From Streptomyces sp. CBMA152 (GTDB lineage: Bacteria > Actinomycetota > Actinomycetes > Streptomycetales > Streptomycetaceae), in contig NZ_MECJ01000002.1 of NCBI RefSeq assembly GCF_014596475.1, positions 186,001 to 250,000 of the forward strand: a DNA stretch of 64,000 nucleotides. Direction: 5' to 3'. Made by a program: the position numbers and the translations under genes. The notes beneath the pieces are model-generated. The model made no database searches, was not told the origin of the DNA, and was given only the letters and a program-made list of their open reading frames with translations. This document shows, piece after piece, positions 1 to 7,953 of the stretch; positions within the stretch are counted from its first letter, which is position 1, and every line of letters begins with the position of its first letter.

Positions 1-932
1 AGGTACAGCGGGTAGGTGAGGGCGCCCGCGTAGGGCAGCCAGCGCCAGGTGATGCCCGAGAGCTTGCCGGTGGCGACGAGGGCCATGAGGCCGAAGCACG
101 CGGCGATGATCAGGACCACCGGCCAGGACGGGACGTTGTGTCCCATGTACTTCTCGGTGTTCGCCCAGGTGTTGAGGGCGAAGGGAAGACTGGCGGAGAA
201 ACACAGCAGGACGACGCCGGTCAGCATCAGGTTCGGGCGGAACCGGTACATCAGGTAGAACGCCATGCCCGCGATGAAGTACCAGCTGTTGTCCGGCATG
301 ATCAGCAGCCGCAGCGGGCTGTTGGTCGGCGCATTGGCGAAGAACACGCTGGTCACGGCCCATATGCAGCAGAACGCGAGCACTCTGCGATAGGTGAGAC
401 CCCACCAGGCGACAACGGCGAACAACAGATAGAAACGCAGCTCGGCGAAGAGCGTCCAGTAGACGCCGTCGACGTGCTCCACCCCGATCGGCTCCTGGAG
501 CATGGTGAGGTTGGTGATCACCGCGTTCCAGGGCAGTGGCTTCGCGCCGCCGGGTATGAGGGCGACGGTCAGCGTGGTGGCGAGGACCCCGAACCAGTAC
601 GCGGGGTAGAGGCGCACCACTCGCGAGACGAAGAAGTCCTTGAGCGACTTGCCCCAGCAGCTCATACAGATGACGAAGCCGCTGATCAGGAAGAAGAGCT
701 GGACACCCAGCCAGCCGTAGGCGGCCACCGGGAACGCCTGCGGGAAGAGTGTCTTCACGTCGGTGTGCCAGCCGCCGCCGCGGGCCATGTAGTGGTAGAG
801 CACCACGGTGAGGGCCGCGATCAGCCGGAGTCCGTCGAGCGCGTAGATGCGTCTGGGACGGGTGGCTTCGGGTGGAGAAGCGGTTTCCGGCCGTTGCATC
901 GTCGATATGAGCGCGCGCGTCGGATCAAGCAT
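1..932 (-). CDS. Acyltransferase-3 family membrane protein (3' end cut off)
   Basis: This gene runs off the left edge; about 310 codons are visible. The product begins with a short cytoplasmic stretch and then shows the acyltransferase-3 hallmark opening (YALDGLRLIAALTVVLYHY), followed by LGVQLFFLISGFVI and SRVVRLYPAYWF. Many hydrophobic segments follow, and the visible end reads YAGALTYPLYL, which is typical of the conserved late helix. These integral membrane enzymes move acyl groups such as acetyl or succinyl onto extracytoplasmic sugars, antibiotics or polymers; the substrate cannot be told here. The ATG at 930-932 is chosen because a purine-rich AAGGGG lies upstream; an ATG at 897-899 is an alternative without a clear ribosome site. 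It lies 138 bp downstream of the GlxA-like regulator on the same strand. Family assignment is firm; the role is not. Confidence 0.85.
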   Translation of the reverse strand, partial: MLDPTRALISTMQRPETASPPEATRPRRIYALDGLRLIAALTVVLYHYMARGGGWHTDVKTLFPQAFPVAAYGWLGVQLFFLISGFVICMSCWGKSLKDFFVSRVVRLYPAYWFGVLATTLTVALIPGGAKPLPWNAVITNLTMLQEPIGVEHVDGVYWTLFAELRFYLLFAVVAWWGLTYRRVLAFCCIWAVTSVFFANAPTNSPLRLLIMPDNSWYFIAGMAFYLMYRFRPNLMLTGVVLLCFSASLPFALNTWANTEKYMGHNVPSWPVVLIIAACFGLMALVATGKLSGITWRWLPYAGALTYPLY

Positions 933-1070
933 TGGTTTGGTAGTCCCCTTGCCGGTGGTGTCCCGCCACCGGGCCGATTAACCGTGCCCAAGCAAAGGGC
1001 CCCTGGTCAGGTAGGCCCATGGCACGTGGCCTGGATCGTATGACCTGCCACAGGAACCTCACAACAAAGA

Positions 1071-2081
1071 TCATGCAAAGCCGTGTCGGGGCTCGGTGCC
1101 TGGCCCGAAACGTCGCCGGTACGCGGACGGACTGAGACCAGTCTCACGGCGCAGCCGGGCGCGCAGGTTCGCCGCCGTGCCCAGGCCGCTACGCTGAGCG
1201 ACGGCGTCGAGCCGCTGCTCGCCGCGCTCGATGAGACGGCACGCGAGGGCGACGCGCTCACCGGTGAGCCAGGCCAGCGGAGTCGTGCCGAGCTGGACGC
1301 GGAAGCGGCGGTGCAAAGTGGCGGGGCTCACAGCCGCACGGGCCGCGAGGTCGATCACCGTGAGTGGTTCGCCGAGCCGTTCCTGCGCCCAGGCCAGGAC
1401 CGGCGCCAGGGATTCGTCCGGCACATCGGGGACGGGCCGCTCCACGAACTGGCGCTGGCCGCCGTCCCGGTGCGCGGCGAAGACGAGGCGCCGGCTCACC
1501 GAGTTCGCCACTTCCGCGCCGTGGTCGCGGCGGACCAGATGCAGTCCGAGGTCGAGCGCGGCCGCACTGCCCGCCGCGGTGAGGATGTCGCCGTCGTCGA
1601 CGAACAGGACGTCCGGCTGGAGCTCGACCGAGGGGAAGCGGGCCCGGAAGGAGTCGGCCCACTGCCAGTGCGCGGTGGCCCGGCGCCCGTCCAGTACCCC
1701 GGCCTCGGCCAGCGTGAAGGCGCCGCTGCACATCCCCACCAGCCGCGCGCCCCGTGCGTGCGCGCGCCGGATGGCGTCGAGCACCGCCGGGCGGCGCGGC
1801 ACATCGGTGTCCGGCCGGTTCGGCACGATCAGGGTGTCCGCCGTGTCGGCCGCGTCGAGCGGCGCCACACCGGTGAGCGTGAAGAACCCGTCGCGCATCA
1901 CGGTCCGCGGCTCGGGGGAGCACAGGGTGAAGTCGTAGAGGTCGCGGCCCAGTTCGGGCCTGCGCAGCCCGAACACCTCGGTCACACAGCCGAGTTCGAA
2001 GGGGTTGGAGTTCTCGTCGACGATCACGACGACGCGGTGGGTGCGGTGATCAGCCGTCCCCTGAGAGGAATCTTGCGGCAT
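1071..2081 (-). CDS. GlxA-like AraC-family transcriptional regulator (DJ-1/PfpI N-terminal domain)
   Basis: A 336-residue regulator. Residues ~18-180 form a DJ-1/PfpI-like (class I glutamine amidotransferase) fold with the nucleophile-elbow segment LVGMCSGAFTLAEAG. The C-terminal third is an AraC double helix-turn-helix (LAARAAVSPATLHRRFRVQLGT and a second helix pair ending SPSAYRRRFG). This domain order is that of GlxA/FtrA-type activators. It is divergent from a cupin gene with only 52 bp between starts. That gap holds a 7-bp inverted repeat, so control of the cupin gene and of itself is a reasonable inference. The effector is unknown. Confidence 0.9.
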   Translation of the reverse strand: MPQDSSQGTADHRTHRVVVIVDENSNPFELGCVTEVFGLRRPELGRDLYDFTLCSPEPRTVMRDGFFTLTGVAPLDAADTADTLIVPNRPDTDVPRRPAVLDAIRRAHARGARLVGMCSGAFTLAEAGVLDGRRATAHWQWADSFRARFPSVELQPDVLFVDDGDILTAAGSAAALDLGLHLVRRDHGAEVANSVSRRLVFAAHRDGGQRQFVERPVPDVPDESLAPVLAWAQERLGEPLTVIDLAARAAVSPATLHRRFRVQLGTTPLAWLTGERVALACRLIERGEQRLDAVAQRSGLGTAANLRARLRRETGLSPSAYRRRFGPGTEPRHGFA

Positions 2082-2098
2082 ATGCGATTTCTAGCACT

Positions 2099-2118
2099 CG
2101 TGGCGGTGGCGCGCCACG
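2099..2118. promoter_or_regulatory. Inverted repeat in the GlxA/cupin divergent promoter
   Basis: Two 7-base arms, CGTGGCG and CGCCACG, are separated by 6 bases in the short gap between the divergent GlxA-like regulator and cupin genes. Position and symmetry suggest an operator; in GC-rich DNA a 7-bp arm could also be chance. Confidence 0.35.
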
Positions 2119-2133
2119 GCCGAGGATGACCCC

Positions 2134-2544
2134 ATGAGCAACGAGAACGACAACAAGGCCAGTGCCCCCATCGCGCTGACGCAGGCCCTGGCCTCCTTCG
2201 ACGCCCTGTGGAGCCCCCACATCGTCACCCGCGTCAACGACTACGACGTACGCGTCGCCAAGGTCGAGGGCGATCACATCTGGCACGTCCACGAGCACAC
2301 CGACGAGTTCTTCCTCGTACTCGACGGGGAGTTGAGCATCGCGCTGCGCGAGCCCAGCGGGGAGCGTTCCGTGACCCTGCCCACCGGCTCGGTCTTCACC
2401 GTCCCGCGCGGCACCGAGCACAAGCCGTCCGCGCCCGACGGTGCCTCGATCCTCATGTTCGAGCCCAGCGGAACGCTGTCGGTGGGCGACCGCCACGACG
2501 AGGTCCCCGGCCATGTGGACGCGACGACCGGGCACGCCCTCTGA
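2134..2544 (+). CDS. Small cupin-domain protein
   Basis: A 136-residue single-domain cupin. The first metal-binding motif is visible as HVHEHTDEFFLVLDGEL (His-x-His and Glu). It is followed by the glycine turn TLPTGSVFTVPRGTEHKPSA, which supplies the later histidine. Such proteins bind a divalent metal or small molecule and can be isomerases, dioxygenases or sensors; nothing fixes the reaction here. No signal peptide is seen, so it is cytoplasmic. Its divergent partner is the GlxA-like regulator, and the pair is probably one regulatory unit. Confidence 0.85.
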   Translation: MSNENDNKASAPIALTQALASFDALWSPHIVTRVNDYDVRVAKVEGDHIWHVHEHTDEFFLVLDGELSIALREPSGERSVTLPTGSVFTVPRGTEHKPSAPDGASILMFEPSGTLSVGDRHDEVPGHVDATTGHAL

Positions 2545-2737
2545 GCTCACCTGACGAGCACCCGGGAACCTCAGTACCGCCGGCCACACCCCTGAGCCGG
2601 GCATTCCGCTCGCCCGGGCAACGTCCGTACAGCAAAAGGGACTTCCCTCCCCGGGTGATCGTCTGACATCTTGCGTCCACCACTCGTTTCGTACGACCCG
2701 GTAGGTGCCAACGGCCCCCGGGTCATCGGAGGACGCA

Positions 2738-4537
2738 TTGATACCCCCCATATCCAGACGCCCCCGACGTGCCCTGATCGCGGCTGCGGCCGTCGGGGCC
2801 GCGCTGACGTTCGCGGCGCCCGCGCTCGCGAGCACCCAGCCCGTCGCACCGTCGCCGTCGCCGTCCCGGCACGCGGCCGCCGCCCCGGTCGCGGGCCGGA
2901 GTGCGGTCGTGGCCGGCACCCGTGCCTACCTGGTCATCACCGCCCCCGGTGACAGCACGGCGGTGCGCTCGGCCGTCACCGCCAACGGTGGCACGGTCTT
3001 CTCGTCCTTCGACGCGATCGGCGTGATCGTCGCGCACTCGGCCTCCGCCACCTTCGCCACCACCATGCGGGGTGTGTCCGGAGTGCAGCAGGTCGGCGCC
3101 ACCCGTACCGCCGATGTACCGGCCGACGCCGACAACCCGGCGCTGCCCAACAACCCCGCGCAGTCCACCACCCCGGCGGGCGAGCCGGTGCGCTGGGACA
3201 TGAGCCAGATCAAGGCCGACCAGGCGTGGGCCGTCAACCCCGGCTCCGCCTCGGTGAAGGTCGGCATCCTGGACACCGGTGTGGACGACCAGCACCAGGA
3301 CCTCGCGCCCAACTTCGACGCGGCCGACTCGGTGTCCTGCGCCTACGGCAAGCCCGACACCCGTACGGGCGCGTGGCGTGACGTGGACAGCCATGGCACC
3401 CATGTCGCGGGCACCATCGCGGCCGCGAAGAACGGCAAGGGCGTCGTCGGTGTCGCTCCGGGCGTGAGGATCGCCTCGGTCCGCCTCGCCGAGCCGGGCT
3501 CCACCCTCTTCTACGCCGAGAACACGATCTGCGGTCTGGTGTGGGCCGGTGACCACGGCTTCAAGGTCACCAACAACAGCTACTACACCGACCCCTGGCA
3601 GTTCAACTGCCCCGACGACGCAGACCAGGCCGCCATCATCGAGGGCGTGAGCCGGGCCCAGGCGTACGCGGACGGCAAGGGCTCCCTCCAGGTCGCCGCC
3701 GCGGGCAACGCCAACTACGACCTCGCCAACAAGACCACGGACACCGCAAGCCCCAACGACTCCACCCCGACCACCCGCCGCATCACCAACGCCTGCCTCG
3801 ACATCCCCACCGAGCTCCCGGGTGTCGTCACGGTCGCGGCCATGGGCAGCGGCAATGTGAAGGCGTCGTACTCCAACTTCGGCAACGGTGTGATCGACGT
3901 CGCGGCCCCGGGCGGCGACGGCGCCAACGGTGTGTACTCCACGCTGCCGGGTGGCAAGTACGGCACCAAGAGCGGTACGTCGATGGCCTCGCCGCACGTC
4001 GTGGGCGTGGCCGCGCTCATCGCGAGCGCCAACCCCGGCATCACCCCGGCGCAGATCCGCGACAAGCTGGCCGTCCAGGCCGACGACGTCGCCTGCCCGT
4101 CTGACAGCCGGTGCACCGGCACCACTGCCAACAACAGCTTCTTCGGCGAGGGCCAGGTCGACGCGCTCAAGGCGGTCGGCGCGACGCCGCCCGCGGGCAA
4201 GTACTTCGAGAACCAGACCGACGTCGCCATCGACGACAACACCACCGTCGAGAGCCCCATCACGGTCAGCGGCGTGAGCGGCAACGCACCGGCCGCGCTG
4301 AAGGTGGGCGTGGCCATCAAGCACACCTACATCGGCGACCTGAAGGTCGACCTCGTCGCCCCCGACGGCACGGTGTACACCCTGCACGACCACACCGGCG
4401 GCGGCACGGTCGACATCAACCAGGTCTACACCGTCGACGCCTCCGCGCAGCAGGCCAACGGCACCTGGAAGCTCCGGGTGAACGACAACGCCGACGGAGA
4501 CACCGGCCGGATCGACGCCTGGAACCTCACGTTCTGA
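2738..4537 (+). CDS. Secreted subtilisin-like S8 serine protease with C-terminal P-domain
   Basis: About 599 residues. The start is TTG at 2738, because GGAGG lies 5 bases upstream; an in-frame GTG at 2705 has no such site. The signal peptide contains SRRPRR and a hydrophobic stretch ending APALAS. An inhibitor-I9-like propeptide region follows. The peptidase core has the full catalytic triad: Asp179 in ILDTGVDD, His219 in DSHGTHVAGT, and Ser415 in GTSMASPHVVG. The last ~100 residues are a proprotein-convertase P-domain (IGDLKVDLVAPDGT through GRIDAWNLTF). It is an extracellular endopeptidase with broad nutritional or processing use. It stands alone and is followed by a strong hairpin terminator. 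Confidence 0.95.
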   Translation: MIPPISRRPRRALIAAAAVGAALTFAAPALASTQPVAPSPSPSRHAAAAPVAGRSAVVAGTRAYLVITAPGDSTAVRSAVTANGGTVFSSFDAIGVIVAHSASATFATTMRGVSGVQQVGATRTADVPADADNPALPNNPAQSTTPAGEPVRWDMSQIKADQAWAVNPGSASVKVGILDTGVDDQHQDLAPNFDAADSVSCAYGKPDTRTGAWRDVDSHGTHVAGTIAAAKNGKGVVGVAPGVRIASVRLAEPGSTLFYAENTICGLVWAGDHGFKVTNNSYYTDPWQFNCPDDADQAAIIEGVSRAQAYADGKGSLQVAAAGNANYDLANKTTDTASPNDSTPTTRRITNACLDIPTELPGVVTVAAMGSGNVKASYSNFGNGVIDVAAPGGDGANGVYSTLPGGKYGTKSGTSMASPHVVGVAALIASANPGITPAQIRDKLAVQADDVACPSDSRCTGTTANNSFFGEGQVDALKAVGATPPAGKYFENQTDVAIDDNTTVESPITVSGVSGNAPAALKVGVAIKHTYIGDLKVDLVAPDGTVYTLHDHTGGGTVDINQVYTVDASAQQANGTWKLRVNDNADGDTGRIDAWNLTF

Positions 4538-4549
4538 GTACGTACCACC

Positions 4550-4594
4550 GAGGGGCCCTCGGGTGGCGGAGCGACCGCTGCCCGAGGGCCCCTC
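4550..4594 (+). terminator. Strong hairpin terminator after the S8 protease
   Basis: A perfect 14-base stem (GAGGGGCCCTCGGG at 4550-4563 pairing with 4581-4594) starts 13 bases after the protease stop. The loop can extend the stem by GCGG/CCGC pairing. Only a short TTG follows, so it is a stem-dominated terminator of the kind common in Streptomyces. Confidence 0.8.
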
Positions 4595-4648
4595 TTGTCG
4601 TGGTGCGCGGCGGGTGCCCGGTTCGCCCCGGCAGCAGGCCGCCAAATT

Positions 4649-4669
4649 CCATCCAATCGGATGGTTTTT
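4649..4669 (+). promoter_or_regulatory. Short hairpin with T-tract in the leader of the EEP gene
   Basis: CCATCC and GGATGG pair around a 4-base AATC loop and are followed at once by five T residues, 36 bases before the next ATG. It looks like a small rho-independent hairpin and could act as an attenuator or a second terminator for the upstream protease. An operator is the other reading. Confidence 0.4.
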
Positions 4670-4704
4670 GTCAATCTCACCCGATAAGTGGGGAGTTAGA
4701 GAGC

Positions 4705-5535
4705 ATGATTCATGCGCTCGCCAGATCCTCACCGACCACTGCCCTGACGCTGCTCGCCGCGCTTGCCGTGGCCGCCGCGCCGACGTCCCCGGCGGCAGCG
4801 GCCGCGAGCCAGTCGCTGACCGTTCTCACCTACAACATCCACCATGGCGCGGGGGCCGACGACAGCCTCGATCTCGACCGCATCGCGCGCGTCGTCAAGG
4901 ACAGCGGCGCCGACATCGTCGGGCTCCAGGAGGTCGACCGGCACTTCGCCGCGCGCAGCGACTTCGTCGACCAGGCGAGCTGGCTCGCCGACCGCCTCGG
5001 GATGCATCTGGTCTACGGGGCCAACATCAACGAGGACCCGGCCCGGTCCGGTGGCTCCCGCCGTCAGTACGGGACCGCCATCCTGTCCCGCTTCCCCGTC
5101 CTCGACGCGCACAACACCCTTCTGCCGCACCCGAGGGAGGGCGAGCAACGCGGGCTCCTCGCGGCCGACATCAATGTGCGCGGCACCACCGTGCGCATGC
5201 TGAACACCCATCTGGAGCACACCTCGCAGACCGAGCGGCTGGCCCAGGCGGACGCGATCGACAAGGTGATCGACGCGTCCGGCCGCCCCACGGTGCTGGT
5301 CGGGGACCTCAACGCCACCCCGGACACCCGCGAGGTCACCACACTCACCAAGCACCTCCGCGACCAATGGCGCGCCGTGGGAGACGGCAACGGCTACACG
5401 TTCGACGTCAGCAACCCGCGCAAGCGCATCGACTACGTCCTCACCTCACGCGGGATCGGCGCGCGGAGCGCCGACGTCCTCGACAGCGACGCCTCCGACC
5501 ACCTGCCCGTACGCGCCGAGATCTCCGTTCCCTGA
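4705..5535 (+). CDS. Secreted endonuclease/exonuclease/phosphatase (EEP) family protein
   Basis: A 276-residue product. The first ~33 residues are a signal peptide (ALTLLAALAVAAAPTSPAAA). The mature part shows the EEP fold: TVLTYNIHHG at its start, IVGLQEVDR with the metal-binding Glu, LNTHLEHTS, VLVGDLNATPD with Asp and Asn, and the closing SDHLPVRAEI with the Asp-His pair. All catalytic residues of the family are present. Members include DNases, phospholipase C or sphingomyelinase-like enzymes and phosphatases, so the substrate is uncertain; a secreted phosphodiesterase is the safest call. The ATG at 4705 follows GGGGAG. Confidence 0.88.
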   Translation: MIHALARSSPTTALTLLAALAVAAAPTSPAAAAASQSLTVLTYNIHHGAGADDSLDLDRIARVVKDSGADIVGLQEVDRHFAARSDFVDQASWLADRLGMHLVYGANINEDPARSGGSRRQYGTAILSRFPVLDAHNTLLPHPREGEQRGLLAADINVRGTTVRMLNTHLEHTSQTERLAQADAIDKVIDASGRPTVLVGDLNATPDTREVTTLTKHLRDQWRAVGDGNGYTFDVSNPRKRIDYVLTSRGIGARSADVLDSDASDHLPVRAEISVP

Positions 5536-5563
5536 GCCGCCCGAACCACCCGTACGGGGACCG

Positions 5564-5597
5564 CTCTTAGAACCCTCTTAGAGCGCACGACTATTCA
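5564..5597 (+). promoter_or_regulatory. Twin 11-bp-spaced direct repeats and -10 box upstream of the glycosidase-like lipoprotein
   Basis: CTCTTAGA occurs at 5564-5571 and again at 5575-5582, exactly 11 bp apart, the usual spacing for OmpR/PhoB-type response regulators. A TATTCA -10-like box at 5592-5597 lies only 7 bp before the ATG. The transcript may therefore be leaderless, with the repeats sitting over the -35 region. Confidence 0.45.
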
Positions 5598-5603
5598 CGA
5601 CCC

Positions 5604-7661
5604 ATGACATCCGACTCCGCACTCCACGACCACGATCGCGACCGCGCCCGACGGCGCGCCGCCGTACGCGGGTTCGCCGCCCTGCTGGCCTTCACCGCGA
5701 TCACGGGTTGCAGCACGGCCGCCGGAGCCGAGGTCGACTCGGCTCCGGCGGGCTCCCACCCCGCCCACTCGGTCCGGGACGGCAAGCTGACCGTCGCCGT
5801 CGAGGGCGGCACGGCAGTCGTCGACATCGCCTCGCTCGGCGTACGGGCGCATCCGGCGTCCGGTGGTGACCTGGAGCTGTCCGCCCCGGCCGCCACCGGC
5901 CTCGGCGAGCCGGGCCCCGTCACCGACGTCGATGGGGGAGCCGGCTGGACCTACCCCGACCAGGGGCTGGCCGTCACCGCCGTCTCCGATCACGGGCGGC
6001 TGAAGGTCAGCATGCGGGCGCAGCGCGACGGCGAGGTGCGCTGGCCGGTCACCGGCGCCGACCGGTCGGCCTCGGACCTCCAACTCCCGCGCGGCGAGGG
6101 CCTGGACATACCCGTCTCGGACGCGTTCTGGAACGCCCCCGACCGTGGACTGACCGGCGATCCGATCGACCTGGGCTCCGGCGCGCTGAGCATGCCGCTG
6201 TGGGGCTATACGTACGGCAGGCACGGCGCCAGCTATCTCGTCCCCACCGACATCGGCACCTCGCTGCGCTTCGTCTCCGACCACGGGCGGCTGCGCAACA
6301 CGGCCACCCACACCTTCGACGCGGGCGCCGACACCCGCTCGTACACCGTCACGTTCAAACTCACCGACGGCAACCCGGTCGCCCCGGCCGTCGACTACCG
6401 CGACTGGCTCTTGGAGCACGGTGAACTCGGCAGCCTGCGCGAGAAGATCAAGAAGAACCCGGCCACCGGGAAGCTGCTCGGCGCCTTCCACGCCTATCTG
6501 TGGGGCGACGCCCGCAAGCCGCAGGGCGTCGAGGCGCTGCGCCGCCTCGGGGTGAGCCGGATGTGGCTCGGCTACGACCCCGGCAACGACCCGATGGGCG
6601 CCGACGCGGTGAGCGCCGCGAAGAAGGACGGCTACCTCGTCGGCCCGTACGACTCCTTCGCCAACGGGCAGGACCGCGCCACCGCCGACTCGCCGAACTC
6701 GGCGTGGCCCGACACGGTCTACCCGGACTACTGCGTGATCGACGCCAAGGGCAAGCCGGAGACCGGTTTCGGGAACCGGGGCTGCTACCTCAGCACCCAG
6801 GCGTTCGAGCAGTCCGAGCCGACCAAGGGGTATCTCGCCGCCCGCACCCGCGCGATGGTGGCCAACGGCTCCGACAGCTACTTCCTGGACGTGGACTCGG
6901 CGGGCGACCTGTTCCGCGACTACGCGCCCGGCCACAAGATGACCATGGCCCAGGACCGGGCCAACCGTATCGCCCGGATGAAGCGCCTCCAGGACGGCGG
7001 GCTCGTCCTGGGCTCGGAGGCCGCCGTCTCCTGGGCGAACGGCGTCGTCGACTTCAACCACGGCTCGGCCACCCCGGTCGCGGGCGGGCTGTGGAAGCTG
7101 GAGCGCAACAAGGAGACCTGGGGCGGCTACGTCCCCGAGAAGGCGCCGAAGACCTTCTTCAAGCCGATCGACCTCCCAGCCGACCTGGCCAAGGAGATGT
7201 ACGACCCGAAGTACCGCATCCCGCTGTACGAGACCGCCCTGCACGGCTCGCTCGTCAACGTCGAACGGTGGGAGCTGTCCTTCGGCAAGCTTCCCCAGCA
7301 GAAGACGACCCGGGCGCTGCTCGCGATGCTCTACAACGTGCCGCTGAACTACGTCCTGGACGGACCGACGATCCAGCAGTACGGGTCCGAACTCGCCGCC
7401 CTGCAGCAGTACTTCGCCCCGCTCCACGAGAAGGCGGGCACCGAGCAGCTCACGTCCTTCGCGTGGCTCACGGGTGACCGCAGCGTGCAGCGCACGGTCT
7501 TCGGCAAGGGCGCGCTGACCGTCACCGCCAACTTCGGCACGAAGGCCCACGACGGCCTGCCCGGCGGATGCGTGAGCGCGAAGCTGAAGGGCGACAAGAA
7601 GCCGCGGCTGCTGTGCCCGGCGAAGGTGATCGGCTCAGGCCCGCAGAAGTCGGCACACTGA
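5604..7661 (+). CDS. Glycosidase-like lipoprotein (GH101/GH129-like TIM barrel, putative)
   Basis: A 685-residue protein. Residues ~20-37 are a lipoprotein signal ending FTAITGCS, so it should be lipid-anchored on the outer face of the membrane. Residues ~50-290 look like a beta-sandwich that ends in the repeat-containing FVSDHGRLRNTATH region. A TIM-barrel part follows, with LGAFHAYLWG, RMWLGYDPGND and SDSYFLDVDSAGDLFRDY; the last has the Asp cluster expected of a nucleophile in GH101/GH129-type alpha-N-acetylgalactosaminidases. A small beta domain closes the protein. The family call rests on fold-like motifs recalled from memory and is moderate. There is no Shine-Dalgarno sequence before the ATG. 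Confidence 0.6.
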   Translation: MTSDSALHDHDRDRARRRAAVRGFAALLAFTAITGCSTAAGAEVDSAPAGSHPAHSVRDGKLTVAVEGGTAVVDIASLGVRAHPASGGDLELSAPAATGLGEPGPVTDVDGGAGWTYPDQGLAVTAVSDHGRLKVSMRAQRDGEVRWPVTGADRSASDLQLPRGEGLDIPVSDAFWNAPDRGLTGDPIDLGSGALSMPLWGYTYGRHGASYLVPTDIGTSLRFVSDHGRLRNTATHTFDAGADTRSYTVTFKLTDGNPVAPAVDYRDWLLEHGELGSLREKIKKNPATGKLLGAFHAYLWGDARKPQGVEALRRLGVSRMWLGYDPGNDPMGADAVSAAKKDGYLVGPYDSFANGQDRATADSPNSAWPDTVYPDYCVIDAKGKPETGFGNRGCYLSTQAFEQSEPTKGYLAARTRAMVANGSDSYFLDVDSAGDLFRDYAPGHKMTMAQDRANRIARMKRLQDGGLVLGSEAAVSWANGVVDFNHGSATPVAGGLWKLERNKETWGGYVPEKAPKTFFKPIDLPADLAKEMYDPKYRIPLYETALHGSLVNVERWELSFGKLPQQKTTRALLAMLYNVPLNYVLDGPTIQQYGSELAALQQYFAPLHEKAGTEQLTSFAWLTGDRSVQRTVFGKGALTVTANFGTKAHDGLPGGCVSAKLKGDKKPRLLCPAKVIGSGPQKSAH

Positions 7662-7713
7662 CACACTCACCGGCGGGCATCGGACTTAGCGGCGCATGGG
7701 GCCTATGTCGGAC

Positions 7714-7872
7714 TCAGCGGTACATCGGCGCCGGAAGGTTGGAGCGGGGCGGCGCGATCACACGTTCCAGGCTGCGCTGGATGTGTTCGGCCTCCCGGCG
7801 TACGTCGCCGGGGACGTCGCCCCGTTCCCGTATGAGCTGGGCGTAGATCGGTACGTCACCATGGCTGTTCAC
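7714..7872 (-). CDS. Small 52-residue protein of unknown function
   Basis: A short gene in the gap between two converging hydrolase genes. It starts with GTG, and a perfect AGGAGG (complement of 7883-7888) lies 10 bases upstream. The product starts VNSHGDVPIYAQLIRERGDV and is rich in charged residues (GDVRREAEHIQRSLERVI), so it should be a soluble, largely helical cytoplasmic protein. The strong ribosome site and balanced amino acid use argue that it is translated. It reads in the same direction as, and lies downstream of, the Asp-box protein gene. No family is recognised. Confidence 0.6.
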   Translation of the reverse strand: MNSHGDVPIYAQLIRERGDVPGDVRREAEHIQRSLERVIAPPRSNLPAPMYR

Positions 7873-7953
7873 CGCGCGCTGTCCTCCTGGCTGCCGGCGA
7901 CTGCCGCCGGCGGGACGATTTTAGGGGGGAGCCCCGGCAGCCAGGTACGCGGG

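Noticed and set aside
138..1043. Plus-strand frame over the acyltransferase gene
   Set aside because: Low-complexity Glu/Arg/Gly translation; the minus strand gives a clear acyltransferase-3 protein.
2723..4732. Minus-strand frame of ~670 codons opposite the S8 protease
   Set aside because: Arg/Gly/Val-rich, no ribosome site or recognisable domain; the opposite strand encodes a complete subtilisin.
5595..7550. Minus-strand frame opposite the glycosidase-like lipoprotein
   Set aside because: Same shadow pattern; the plus strand has a lipobox and coherent domains.
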